From: a virus
Direction: 5' to 3' (one strand)
Length of the DNA stretch: 64,000 nucleotides
IMG/VR virus record: IMGVR_UViG_3300027741_000021
Coordinates: 62,001-126,000 of that record
In this document: positions 1 to 9,351 of the stretch, in pieces
Layout: each line of letters starts with the position of its first letter
How positions within the stretch are numbered: the first letter of the stretch is position 1
Notes under the pieces: model-generated
The model's database searches: none
Told to the model about the DNA's origin: nothing
Seen by the model: the letters and a program-made list of their open reading frames with translations, nothing else
Translations under genes and position numbers: made by a program

Positions 1-912
1 ATGGCTGCATATGGGAAACCACGGTATCTTAGAGAGATGCAACAGCAATTGTTAAATTCAAAAGACAATTCTCAGTTTGTGCAAAATTTGCACATTGGCA
101 TTGATGATAACTTCTTGCCTGATGCAGATATAATGGACATTGCCTGTAGCGCACAACTCCTGGTAGAGCAATTGATACAAAATATTATCAGTCGTGCCAG
201 AATGATAGGACACAGTCGTAATCTGGTTTACGGAGGTGGAGTGGCGTTGAACTGTGTGGCCAACAGCACCCTGGGGGCATATTATGAAAACATCTGGATC
301 ATGCCCAATCCTGGCGACGCAGGCAATAGTCTTGGTGCAGCAGCTCTTGGAATGGGCGGTCATCTCGGGTGGGATACTGCTTTTCTTGGGCATGACATTG
401 CTGGTGAGTATCCTGTTAACAGTATACTTGATGGTCTACTCACTGATCGTATTATTGGTGTTGCATCAGGGCGTGCAGAATTTGGACCAAGAGCATTAGG
501 CAATAGGAGTCTACTGGCTGATCCACGAGGATGTTCAATCAAGAACAAAGTAAACGAAATCAAACGACGGCAAAAGTTTAGACCATTTGCACCAGTTATT
601 CTCGAAGAATATGTTGATCAATATTTTGATATGCCTAGACATTGGAGCAACAGCAGATACATGCAAGTGGTAGCCACTTGTAGACATCCAGAATTATTTC
701 CTGCTATTGTTCATCATGACGGCACTAGTCGTGTACAAACAGTTCCAGCAGATGGGTCAGGAATACGAGCTCTGCTAGAAAAATGGCATTTCATGACTGG
801 GTGCCCTATGCTATTAAATACCAGTTTGAACATACGTGGTGAACCCATGGTAAATGATCGAACAGATGCTGATAGATTTCAGCAGTTGTATGGCATTACT
901 GTTTGTAGTTGA
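1..912 (+). CDS. Carbamoyltransferase (NodU/CmcH family), 5' end cut off
   Basis: C-terminal part of a NodU/CmcH-type O-carbamoyltransferase, which moves a carbamoyl group onto a sugar or similar acceptor. The reading frame is open at the window edge, and the first residues (AAYGKP) match the interior of this family, so the true start lies upstream. The family signature FGPRALGNRSLLADPR is at residues 161-176, with the YGGG-VALN segment near residue 77 and LLNTSLNIRGEP near residue 271. It seems to stop about 20 residues early relative to relatives. Its last 17 bases overlap the convergent minus-strand gene. Role inferred: decoration of surface glycans together with the sugar genes that follow. 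Confidence 0.85.
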   Translation: MAAYGKPRYLREMQQQLLNSKDNSQFVQNLHIGIDDNFLPDADIMDIACSAQLLVEQLIQNIISRARMIGHSRNLVYGGGVALNCVANSTLGAYYENIWIMPNPGDAGNSLGAAALGMGGHLGWDTAFLGHDIAGEYPVNSILDGLLTDRIIGVASGRAEFGPRALGNRSLLADPRGCSIKNKVNEIKRRQKFRPFAPVILEEYVDQYFDMPRHWSNSRYMQVVATCRHPELFPAIVHHDGTSRVQTVPADGSGIRALLEKWHFMTGCPMLLNTSLNIRGEPMVNDRTDADRFQQLYGITVCS

Positions 913-2083
913 TACGATCCACCACAGCTTGTAATCGATGACCCATGCCGTTAAGGAAAACTTGAGAATTGTGTTGTATCTCAGGTGCAAGATCTTGATA
1001 CAATTGATGTAAATTATCCTGACCAGACTGTATCAATGATTTTGTAAGGTCAAGTACTGATTCAAATCGATCTTGATTGTTGGTAATTGTATCGTAGCTT
1101 TCATCCATAAAACGACCAAAAGTTTTATATCCTAGATCACGCAGGTGGCGGAGATGATCTACAGAACTCACTGCCACAAAGAATTGATTGTTGAATATGG
1201 GTTTGAAAGTTTTTTCCGTAACAAATTGTCCACCAGAGTTGTCAACATCAATCATGGTTTCCAACACAATGTTGAAATAACTGTCGATATACAAGTTGGT
1301 CATATTCAAGTCATAGGTATTATGTGCATGGGTATCTAGATTGTCCACACGGAACGGCCCGGCCGCAATAAATTGATCTATCCTGGGTTGGCATTTGGCT
1401 AGATAACTATTGCTCAAGGCACACCCATGATAGTCGTCTTCGCTGCCCAAAAGATGTTGCGTATAACTAAAATACCCGTGGTGGTGCAGACCATGACTCC
1501 AAAGATCGCTCATGAATGTTTTCCGCCATAGTTTGTCTATCCTGCACAGTCCAGTATAGGCATGTGATCTTGGATTGAGATGATACCTAGCTCCGGCATT
1601 TCTATCCACGGTTCGCCAGTACATGAATTCTAGTTCAGGCCAATATATGGTATTATGATATTGATCAGCAGTGGTATTTCCAGATATCAGCCATACCACG
1701 TTGGGATCAATACCATGCTGATTGCACAACCAGTCCAGTCGATTTCGTATGTGTCCAGGATGGTCGCCTTCGTGATAGGTAAAAATCAATTTGAATTCTT
1801 TTCTTTTGATTCTTTCAAGCCCTTCAACAGAGATCATGTCAATATAATCTTGATCAAAATCAAACCATCCCAATACCATTGGGTACCAGGACCCTACTGG
1901 AGCATCTGTGGTGCGCCCCACTTGTACAGGTATTTTGCAGTCACGTAGATAGTAGATCAGTCGGGGAAAATCCAGTCGTTTTCCATCCAAGAAATCAAGC
2001 TGATTATGAAGTTCTACTGGTATACCATTGGGCATAGGTCTACTGGTAACCGGATGTATATGATCAACAGCAACAAAAATCAT
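896..2083 (-). CDS. Exostosin/fucosyltransferase-like glycosyltransferase
   Basis: 395 residues from an ATG that overlaps the stop of the upstream gene; an upstream in-frame start would reach far into that gene. The C-terminal third carries a TEKTFKPI...LRDLGYKTFGRFMDESYD block. The same block occurs in the next gene (TEKSFKPI...YGFQTFGDFWDESYD) and, more weakly, in the plus-strand gene at 28733. A (T/S)EK motif followed by a hydrophobic stretch resembles the nucleotide-sugar binding end of GT10 and exostosin-type enzymes. Exact sugar unknown. Coupled to 2080-3207. Confidence 0.6.
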   Translation of the reverse strand: MIFVAVDHIHPVTSRPMPNGIPVELHNQLDFLDGKRLDFPRLIYYLRDCKIPVQVGRTTDAPVGSWYPMVLGWFDFDQDYIDMISVEGLERIKRKEFKLIFTYHEGDHPGHIRNRLDWLCNQHGIDPNVVWLISGNTTADQYHNTIYWPELEFMYWRTVDRNAGARYHLNPRSHAYTGLCRIDKLWRKTFMSDLWSHGLHHHGYFSYTQHLLGSEDDYHGCALSNSYLAKCQPRIDQFIAAGPFRVDNLDTHAHNTYDLNMTNLYIDSYFNIVLETMIDVDNSGGQFVTEKTFKPIFNNQFFVAVSSVDHLRHLRDLGYKTFGRFMDESYDTITNNQDRFESVLDLTKSLIQSGQDNLHQLYQDLAPEIQHNSQVFLNGMGHRLQAVVDRINYKQ

Positions 2084-3207
2084 TGTGATACATGTGTTTT
2101 GATTGATTGTAACATACAGTTGAGTTCTTTCCACAGTACCGATTCAAGGCCACCATGATAAAACCAATTCCAGTTATGTTCAATCACAGGCCAGCAGGCT
2201 TGAAATAGTTCTTGCTTTTTTTGTTCCGAAAGATTATCCAGTTGCTTTAACACAGAGGCTACTTTTTCGGCTCGAGTAAAATCATCAGTCTCAAGATCAT
2301 AACTCTCGTCCCAGAAGTCTCCAAAGGTCTGGAACCCATATCTGCGTAAGTATGCTAGACTACCGGCTGTGGCGGTGAGTATAAACGGCATACCCAAAGC
2401 AATGGGTTTAAATGATTTTTCAGTAAGATGCAATCTGCGTCCAGTGTACACAGTTTCTGTCACATGATACACTAGACTTTCTGCACATGGCTCAAACTGA
2501 TCTAACCAACAACTGCTCATTTTGGCATGATCTTCTCCAGGAAAAAATCTAGGTAGATCTAATTCATTGATCACATCCGCAATATCAGAATATTGGGTTT
2601 GATATTGTTTGGCAATTTCCTCAATGGAAATATTCTCTGCTGGACAGACTGAACTGGCACTGATCCAGTTATGCATGAGATCTAGTTTTGCAAAATGATA
2701 CAACATCAACACACGATGTTGACGCAATCCGCCAATGATTCGATTGGCGCTAAAGAAAGTTTTTTGTATCCTACGTTGTGTCCAAGGTGTGATCAAGAAA
2801 GTTCGATTGTATCCACGATACCAATCTAGTGCAGCCCATCCATGAAAGAAGTAATAAAAAGGTTGCAAGTTTCTCTGTTTACATATATAATCTATATTGT
2901 TGCTGTCAGCCTCACTGGTTATAATGATACCTGGTTTTCTGTCTGTACTGCGTTTTTCTCGATTGAATCTACTATTTCTCTGATCAATGCTGTCAAATGT
3001 TTTTGAATGATAATCTAAAATCAAAGGCTCTTGGTCAAAGAAATAAATGAAACTGGTTTCTTTTTCAGAATCTATATGGCTCCTGCAAAAAATGCTGTCC
3101 GGATCACTATGGCCAAACGGATCATGATAATAAAGAGCAGTTGTGGGCAAGTTATTTTTTACCCAAGGCAAAAATGTATTTTCGTAAATCTCGTCTATTC
3201 TAATCAT
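2080..3207 (-). CDS. Exostosin/fucosyltransferase-like glycosyltransferase, paralogue of the downstream gene
   Basis: 375 residues. The C-terminal half has LTEKSFKPIALGMPFIL followed by YGFQTFGDFWDESYD, the same block as in the protein at 896-2083, so the two are paralogues or partners. The N-terminus has no motif I recognise. The ATG lies in a CATG palindrome that also supplies the ATG of the divergent plus-strand gene at 3206, so the two genes overlap by 2 bp. Any promoter must sit inside the neighbour; an AATATAAAATAC stretch lies about 8-20 bp upstream. Confidence 0.6.
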   Translation of the reverse strand: MIRIDEIYENTFLPWVKNNLPTTALYYHDPFGHSDPDSIFCRSHIDSEKETSFIYFFDQEPLILDYHSKTFDSIDQRNSRFNREKRSTDRKPGIIITSEADSNNIDYICKQRNLQPFYYFFHGWAALDWYRGYNRTFLITPWTQRRIQKTFFSANRIIGGLRQHRVLMLYHFAKLDLMHNWISASSVCPAENISIEEIAKQYQTQYSDIADVINELDLPRFFPGEDHAKMSSCWLDQFEPCAESLVYHVTETVYTGRRLHLTEKSFKPIALGMPFILTATAGSLAYLRRYGFQTFGDFWDESYDLETDDFTRAEKVASVLKQLDNLSEQKKQELFQACWPVIEHNWNWFYHGGLESVLWKELNCMLQSIKTHVSQ

Positions 3208-5800
3208 GTTTGATGTATTTTATATTGGAACCAAGCCGGATCTGTTTGCACACGAGCAACAGGTTGAAAACATTGAGCAAGCACAGCAACAGTCACGAAC
3301 AAGATTCTTTTGGGTGGTCTCATACTTAGTGGATTACTCAGGGTTTGATTTCCTTTTTGAACCTGTACCGTGGCAACGTGAGTTTACGCACGCATGGCCT
3401 AGTCAGCACCATGAATATTCGGGCACATATCTTGTGCCAAAAACTGGTAAAATAAAATACCATTTCCATAGCAACATTGTACCAAATAAGAGTCTTCCAG
3501 AGGCAGTTGATATCTTGGTAGAACATGCGGATTTTGATTGCACATGGGCACCCCATCCACATGATCCTCCTTACATATATGTGTTTGGTAATCAATGGTG
3601 GCCAGCAAACATAATGCCTACTGTAGAATATCGTGTTCCTGGTGCCACCAAACACAAATACATGGATCTACCTCGTGCCACGTTGACAGAAAAACACAAC
3701 AGTCATTGGCACACATTGGTAGATTGTGAATGGGATTACAGTTGGTGCCCGGACCCAGGCGATCCGCCTTACATATATGTGTTTGGCAATCAGTGGTGGT
3801 CAGCTGAAAAAATGTCCACAGTAGAATATCATGTGTTAGGTGCAACTGAACGAAAATACATGCATTGGCCACGGGCAAAGTTACTTTCCAACATTACTCA
3901 TTGGACTGTGCCCGATACAATTGACTTAGCCACTGTGGACTATTCTTGGATTCCTGATCCAGGAGATCCAGCTTACATCTATCAATTTGGTACACAACAT
4001 CAGCGCACAGGCGGTCCTGTTTACACTGTACCCGGTGCTACTGAAATAAAATATGTATCAACATTGAAAATAAACAAAATTTCGATTGATGATTGTTGGA
4101 CAGTTCCGGAAAACATCAACAAAGATTCGTTTGATTGGACTTGGCATCCCAACAAAAACGATCCAGCTTACATCTATCAATTTGGTACACAATGGAATCG
4201 TGCCGGCGGTCCTGTTTACACTGTACCCGGTGCCACAGAAATAAAATATGTCACCGGACAAACAGCCAAGATGTTGCCCACCAACAAAAATTGGACCATA
4301 CCCGACGGTGTTGATATCAATAGTTTTGATTTTTCCTGGACACCAGACGCTACTGAAACTCCTTACATATATCAGTTTGGAACACAACATCAGCGCACAG
4401 GCGGTCCTGTTTACACTGTGCCTGGTGCCACTGAAATAAAATATGTAGAACAAATAAAAATTAAAGTGGATCCAAAGTCAGCTGTGATTGTAGAAATTGA
4501 TCATTTAGATGGTAATACAGAACAAATTCCTAATACAGTAAAGACTGTTCGCTACTTTGACAACTATAGAGATACATTGATACGTATTGCCAAAAGTCTA
4601 CAAGGACAATACGAGTTTGTATGGGTTTGCTCTAGTATCTGTGACTACACTGGATTTGACTTTAGTTGGCATCCTGAACAATGGCAAGCTAACATGCTGC
4701 ATGTGTTTGCCAGCAATGACCAAAAATTTGGTGATACATTCTACATGCATGTTCCTAGTTTTGCCGAGTATGCAGAACGCAAGGAATTGCTAGAATGGTA
4801 CGATTGTAACTTTGTTGACATATCAGTGCCACGTAGATACATGCCTGTGATAAAACACAATTTAGATAGTCATGTTGACGCAGTAAAAACAATGACATGG
4901 TCTGGGCCAGTGGCACTATTTGTAGGTGGTGCAGAACCTCCTGTAACTTACCCTGCTGCGAATCTGTGGAGAGCAGAAACTAAAACTTTAATACCATTGG
5001 ATCCAGGTGCCAATGCAGTGATAGTTCCACGTACAGCAGTGCCGGTTATAAAAACACAATTATACGATTACGCCTACATAGACAAAACACAACGATCCAC
5101 AACGCCTGCACAGCTTCAAGATGTAATTTTTATCTCCTATGACGAACCCGAAGCAGAGGGTAACTGGAAAAAATTACAAGATAAATGTCCAAGAGCAAAA
5201 AGAGTACATGGCATAGAAGGCATGGAGAATGCATTAGCAGCAGCAGCAGCATTAAGTTCAACTCCGTGGTATTTTTGTGTATTTGGAAAAACTGAACTGT
5301 ATCCTGGATTTGATTTTACTTTCCAGCCTGATTACTTTCAACAACCTAAACACTATATCTTTTACAGCGAGAATCGTGTGAACAAGCTAGTGTATGGAGA
5401 GATGGCAGTTATCATGTATAATTGCAATCTCATACTTGACAATCGAGATCAAGAGTTTGGTCTCGATTACACACTGAGCTTTCCCCATGAAGTCATACCT
5501 CTCATCAGTACATATGGTAATTTCAACACCAGTCCGTATCATACTTGGAGAACTGCATTTAGAGAAGTTAGCAAACTCTATGACCAGCAGGAAAAATTAC
5601 CATCTGTTGAAACTGAATATCGTATCAAAATATGGGAAACAGTAGCCAAAGGTGATTATGCAGAATGGGCGTTGACCGGAGCCAAAGATGGAAGAGAGTT
5701 CTATAAGAAATACAAAGATGACTTTGCTTATAGAAAAAATAGTTTCAACTGGCAATGGCTAAGAAACTATTTCTCAACGCTTTATGGGGAAGTTAATTGA
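3206..5800 (+). CDS. Repeat-containing glycosyltransferase-like protein, 864 residues
   Basis: Residues about 100-415 form five tandem units of roughly 55-60 residues, each with (D/E)(F/W/Y)(D/T)-W-P...YIY(V/Q)FG(N/T)Q...GAT-KY. The last three units are nearly identical (GGPVYTVPGATEIKYV). Outside the repeats, a domain with GFDF and a downstream WQ/F-Q pattern appears three times: near residue 45 (YSGFDFLFEP), near 485 (YTGFDFSWHP) and near 700 (YPGFDFTFQP). I do not recognise a named family. The location among sugar genes suggests a surface-glycan or adhesin role, but this is inference. Convergent overlap of 8 bp with the next gene. Confidence 0.6.
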   Translation: MFDVFYIGTKPDLFAHEQQVENIEQAQQQSRTRFFWVVSYLVDYSGFDFLFEPVPWQREFTHAWPSQHHEYSGTYLVPKTGKIKYHFHSNIVPNKSLPEAVDILVEHADFDCTWAPHPHDPPYIYVFGNQWWPANIMPTVEYRVPGATKHKYMDLPRATLTEKHNSHWHTLVDCEWDYSWCPDPGDPPYIYVFGNQWWSAEKMSTVEYHVLGATERKYMHWPRAKLLSNITHWTVPDTIDLATVDYSWIPDPGDPAYIYQFGTQHQRTGGPVYTVPGATEIKYVSTLKINKISIDDCWTVPENINKDSFDWTWHPNKNDPAYIYQFGTQWNRAGGPVYTVPGATEIKYVTGQTAKMLPTNKNWTIPDGVDINSFDFSWTPDATETPYIYQFGTQHQRTGGPVYTVPGATEIKYVEQIKIKVDPKSAVIVEIDHLDGNTEQIPNTVKTVRYFDNYRDTLIRIAKSLQGQYEFVWVCSSICDYTGFDFSWHPEQWQANMLHVFASNDQKFGDTFYMHVPSFAEYAERKELLEWYDCNFVDISVPRRYMPVIKHNLDSHVDAVKTMTWSGPVALFVGGAEPPVTYPAANLWRAETKTLIPLDPGANAVIVPRTAVPVIKTQLYDYAYIDKTQRSTTPAQLQDVIFISYDEPEAEGNWKKLQDKCPRAKRVHGIEGMENALAAAAALSSTPWYFCVFGKTELYPGFDFTFQPDYFQQPKHYIFYSENRVNKLVYGEMAVIMYNCNLILDNRDQEFGLDYTLSFPHEVIPLISTYGNFNTSPYHTWRTAFREVSKLYDQQEKLPSVETEYRIKIWETVAKGDYAEWALTGAKDGREFYKKYKDDFAYRKNSFNWQWLRNYFSTLYGEVN
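3590..4450 (+). repeat. Five tandem coding repeats of about 165-180 bp
   Basis: DNA-level repeats inside the 864-residue gene. Near-identical stretches such as cagcgcacaggcggtcctgt recur at about 4001 and 4391, with a variant (cgtgccggcggtcctgttta) at 4199. The first two units (about 3570 and 3750) are more diverged. Such repeats can expand or contract by recombination. Confidence 0.8.
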
Positions 5801-6884
5801 AAAAATCAAGCACAGCCTGTGCAACCACATCCACGTCCCCGGGGTTGAGCTGTGCATGAACTGGAAGACTAATACATTTAGCAGCTAGACGTTCGCTGTT
5901 AGGCAAACTGATTGTAGACATATTTTGATATACAGGTTGTTGATGCATGGCTAATGGGAATTGGATGCCTGCCTGAATCCCCTGGTCAAGCAGAGATTCA
6001 TAAAGTTCATCTCTACGATCAGTCATAATTACAAATTGATTGTAAACATGGCTACTGACTCGGTTTGATTGTGGCAACTGAATTTTATCGCAGTGTTTGA
6101 GTAATTCAAGATATTGTTGAGCATGCTCAACTCTTTTTTGATTCCATATGTCTAAAAAATCAAATTTAGCCGATAAGATAGCTGCCTGCATAGCGTCAAG
6201 ACGCTCATTCCACCCCACAATGTGGTGGACATATTTTACCTGGCGCCCATGATCTCGAAGCATTTTTATGTTGTCGATAAGTTTTTGATTGCCAGTGACT
6301 GCACCAGCATCACCCATTGCTCCTAAGTTTTTTCCTGGATAGAAACTAAAACAAGTTAGATCTGCCTGATTTCCAATGGGTTGACCTTTGTACCGGCATC
6401 CTGCACTTTGCGCAGCATCTTGTATTAGTGGAATACCGGGTGCCAATTCTCGCAATTGTTGTAGAGCAACTGTTTGCCCGTAGAGATCAACAAAAATAAT
6501 TGCTCGAGTTTTCTTAGTGATTGTATTTTTGATCTGATCTACATCTATAGTATGATATTGATCAATGTCAACAAATTGAGGTACAGCACCAATTTGGCTA
6601 ACACATTCAGCTGTGCTAATAAAACTCATGCCGGGTACAATTACTTCGTCTCCGGATTTCACACCAACTGCTAACAAAGACAACATCAATGCGCTGGTAC
6701 CACTACTTACACCTGCACAATCTTCGGACTGAGTGTATTGTTTCCATTTGGTTTCAAACTCCTTAACCTCTGTGCCACCAATGAAAGAACTATTGTCAAT
6801 GCATCGTTTGATTGCAGCATCAATAGGAATTTTGGCCTCTGTGTATTCTTGAAACAAATTTGCGTATGGAATGATTATCTGCAT
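5793..6884 (-). CDS. DegT/DnrJ/EryC1-type PLP sugar aminotransferase
   Basis: A fold-type I PLP enzyme that transfers an amino group to a nucleotide keto-sugar. Seen: SSGTSAL (phosphate-binding Gly-Thr), QDAAQS (cofactor Asp), SFYPGKNLGAMGDAG with the Schiff-base Lys, and HGR plus GWNERLDAMQAAIL, all typical of the family. The chosen ATG has an AAGGACC ribosome site 6 bp upstream; an ATG seven codons earlier is less likely. It overlaps the stop of the DesII-like gene by 10 bp, so the two are translationally coupled and probably act in one amino/deoxysugar pathway. Confidence 0.92.
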   Translation of the reverse strand: MQIIIPYANLFQEYTEAKIPIDAAIKRCIDNSSFIGGTEVKEFETKWKQYTQSEDCAGVSSGTSALMLSLLAVGVKSGDEVIVPGMSFISTAECVSQIGAVPQFVDIDQYHTIDVDQIKNTITKKTRAIIFVDLYGQTVALQQLRELAPGIPLIQDAAQSAGCRYKGQPIGNQADLTCFSFYPGKNLGAMGDAGAVTGNQKLIDNIKMLRDHGRQVKYVHHIVGWNERLDAMQAAILSAKFDFLDIWNQKRVEHAQQYLELLKHCDKIQLPQSNRVSSHVYNQFVIMTDRRDELYESLLDQGIQAGIQFPLAMHQQPVYQNMSTISLPNSERLAAKCISLPVHAQLNPGDVDVVAQAVLDFFN

Positions 6885-8257
6885 GTGACTGGTCCTTGAT
6901 TCCATGGTATACCAAACTTTTTGTCATCCATGGCCTGATTGATCAGCCTACTCACCACATGATCAAAGGCATCTAGATATCCTACATCAGGAGGCATCGG
7001 TCTTATTGTTTTTCCTGATTGTACAAAAGTTTGAACTACCTGTTCTACGCTACTGTTATTGATGCTTCCAATAATATATCGTTCAGCGCCTGGTCGATCT
7101 AAAAATCCACTTTCGTGGTACACATAAACATCGCCCTTGACATCAACTGCCACAGCCACTTGCGGAAAACTGTATGGCACCATTTCCTTCCAGGAGATCA
7201 TTTTCAATGCACCAGAATTTTTTCCGTGTACCAGAGACTCTAATGCGTAACCAAAATCCCAATGTGTAGTAGGCCATTTGTTTTGTTTAAAATCTTTGAT
7301 CTTGTCAAATATATCAACAAGTTGTGCTCTCTCCTCGTCACTGACTATGCGAACATTTTGACTAAAATCTTCTCTCAAAGTGACAAAGTCAATAGGACGA
7401 GTGGTGTGACTGTTGATATGATCAATGATATCAACCAGCTTTAATACATCTTTAGAAGATCCAGGAAGGATAATCCAATTTACCCCCACACGCACATCAG
7501 TGGTTGAGTTGATATAGTCAATGATGTTTTGTATGATACAATCAAAACTTTCAGAATGCCGGGTTACTTTGAAAGCACTATCTGTATCCACACCGTATAG
7601 GCTGAATCGAACTGCATACAGATCTTTCATACCTGGGTTCTTCTCTACATACTTTGCGGTCATCATGTAACCATTGGTATAGAGTTGCATCTTGTAACCA
7701 CGCTGTTTGCCATAGGTAATGATATTACCTAGATAGCGATTGGTCAATGGCTCAAGTCCACCGCTGATTCTAAATCTATCATCCCAGAATTGATCAGTCT
7801 TGGAGTCTTGATCAATGATCTGTTTGAATACATCAAACCCATGTTGTTCAAACTTCCGATCATATTTGGCAACAGGATTCCGCCCACAAAAATTGCAATA
7901 GAACATGCAACTCATGCCAGTGTATAACCCAATGCGATTTGGATACATGTAGTTATGATCTATAGCAGCATGCAACGAACCGTTGTTGAGTAATGGTTGG
8001 ATGGTATTAGTCCAATACTTGGTGCCCTCACCACGGAGTAAGATATGATTTTGTGCATTGGCATCTTGCCGTAACATTTGTGATAATTCACGCAATTGAT
8101 CTGCAGAAATGTGTAGTGTGCCCGCTATTTTTCTTTGAGTCACAAAAGGATCATCGGCTAACATTTTACATATCTGTATGGACACAGAGTCCAAGTGAGA
8201 AATATCAGCAGCCTGATCAACAGCAACGGAACTATGGGTATAACCTAATCTTGTCAT
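6875..8257 (-). CDS. DesII-like radical SAM enzyme (deoxyaminosugar ammonia-lyase family)
   Basis: 460 residues. The layout and many motifs match DesII, which removes ammonia from TDP-4-amino-4,6-dideoxyglucose: GLYTGMSCMFYCNFCGR (iron-sulfur CxxxCxxC), SGGLEPLTN, YTNGYMM, DFVTLREDFS, DFGYALESL and PQVAVAVDVKGDVYVYHESGF. A helical N-terminal region precedes the radical SAM barrel, as in DesII. It lies between two DegT aminotransferases, which fits an amino- then deoxy-sugar route. The substrate is inferred; a dehydrogenation or another amino sugar is possible. Confidence 0.85.
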   Translation of the reverse strand: MTRLGYTHSSVAVDQAADISHLDSVSIQICKMLADDPFVTQRKIAGTLHISADQLRELSQMLRQDANAQNHILLRGEGTKYWTNTIQPLLNNGSLHAAIDHNYMYPNRIGLYTGMSCMFYCNFCGRNPVAKYDRKFEQHGFDVFKQIIDQDSKTDQFWDDRFRISGGLEPLTNRYLGNIITYGKQRGYKMQLYTNGYMMTAKYVEKNPGMKDLYAVRFSLYGVDTDSAFKVTRHSESFDCIIQNIIDYINSTTDVRVGVNWIILPGSSKDVLKLVDIIDHINSHTTRPIDFVTLREDFSQNVRIVSDEERAQLVDIFDKIKDFKQNKWPTTHWDFGYALESLVHGKNSGALKMISWKEMVPYSFPQVAVAVDVKGDVYVYHESGFLDRPGAERYIIGSINNSSVEQVVQTFVQSGKTIRPMPPDVGYLDAFDHVVSRLINQAMDDKKFGIPWNQGPVTCR

Positions 8258-8259
8258 AT

Positions 8260-9351
8260 TTAAACAGCAGCTAACACCGAATTGATAATGTAGTCGGCTT
8301 CCAGATCAGTGAGTTCAGGATAGAACGGCAATGAGATGCAGCGTCGTGCTAGACTTGAGCTCACACTCAACAGGTTGGGTCCTTTACAATTCTGATACGC
8401 ATCTAGCTCATGTAGCGGATTCTTGTAGTGTATCTTGGTTTCAATTTGTCCAGCAGCAAGTCGTTGTTGCAATTCAACCTGGTTGTCAACTTCAATCACA
8501 AACTTCTGTAACGCATGACCTCTAAAGTTGGTACTATCAATCAAACATCGGATAGATTTTTCTTCTAGCCGTACCATCCAGTATCTTGCTATCTGACTTC
8601 GACGCAGTTGCCAAACATCTAGATGTTGAGTCTTGACCATCATTTGCGCACAGTCAATTTCACTCATGCGACTGTTTGTACCTACAGTAGTATGCCCGCC
8701 AGCTTTGCCGTTGTTGCACCAATTGCGAGCATATTCAGCTAGATACAAATCAGAAGTGATTACAGCACCACCATTGCCATAGTTGGGTAGATTTTTAGTA
8801 GGATCAAAGCTGATAGCAGTGGAGTTAGCTTGCCGGTGACAATTATCCGACAGCCAATGTTGCGCACCATCTTCAATCAAACAATCAGTCATGGTATAAC
8901 ATCGCGATAATGCATTTAATGCAGCACCGTATAGGCCCACAACACAGATAGCATCATAGCTGCGGGTGTGATCATCCTGGATCACGGCAGGATCCATACA
9001 TCCATATTTGTCAGTATCCACGATCTCCACTTGCCAGCCAGCCATAATGAATGCATTGGCTGTGGCAGGGTATGTCATAGCCGGGACCAAAACTGTGGGA
9101 GTCTTGCCTGCATCACGAATGTTATCAAAACAGTAGGCGGCAATGATCTCTAGAGCCTGTGTGCCCGAGTGACATGTTACCGCATGCAAATTATGATTCT
9201 TTTTAGACAACCATGATTCAAACTCAGCGGTGTTGTTACCATCCATGAGATTACCAGAACGCAACACTATGTCAGTTGCATCCAGGATCTCCTCACGGAG
9301 ATTGTTATACTGTCTTGGGAGCCCAGTAAATGCTATTTTTAAACCAGCCAT
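8260..9351 (-). CDS. DegT/DnrJ-type PLP aminotransferase, second copy
   Basis: Second sugar aminotransferase-like gene. CHSGTQALE (phosphate loop), IEDGAQHW (cofactor Asp) and FDPTKNLPNYGNGGA (Schiff-base Lys) are visible. It is well diverged from the gene at 5793, so the two probably act on different sugars. The start chosen is ATG-GCT-GGT; an ATG nine codons upstream is possible, though its ribosome site is poor. The start overlaps the epimerase gene, as expected in one operon. Confidence 0.88.
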   Translation of the reverse strand: MAGLKIAFTGLPRQYNNLREEILDATDIVLRSGNLMDGNNTAEFESWLSKKNHNLHAVTCHSGTQALEIIAAYCFDNIRDAGKTPTVLVPAMTYPATANAFIMAGWQVEIVDTDKYGCMDPAVIQDDHTRSYDAICVVGLYGAALNALSRCYTMTDCLIEDGAQHWLSDNCHRQANSTAISFDPTKNLPNYGNGGAVITSDLYLAEYARNWCNNGKAGGHTTVGTNSRMSEIDCAQMMVKTQHLDVWQLRRSQIARYWMVRLEEKSIRCLIDSTNFRGHALQKFVIEVDNQVELQQRLAAGQIETKIHYKNPLHELDAYQNCKGPNLLSVSSSLARRCISLPFYPELTDLEADYIINSVLAAV

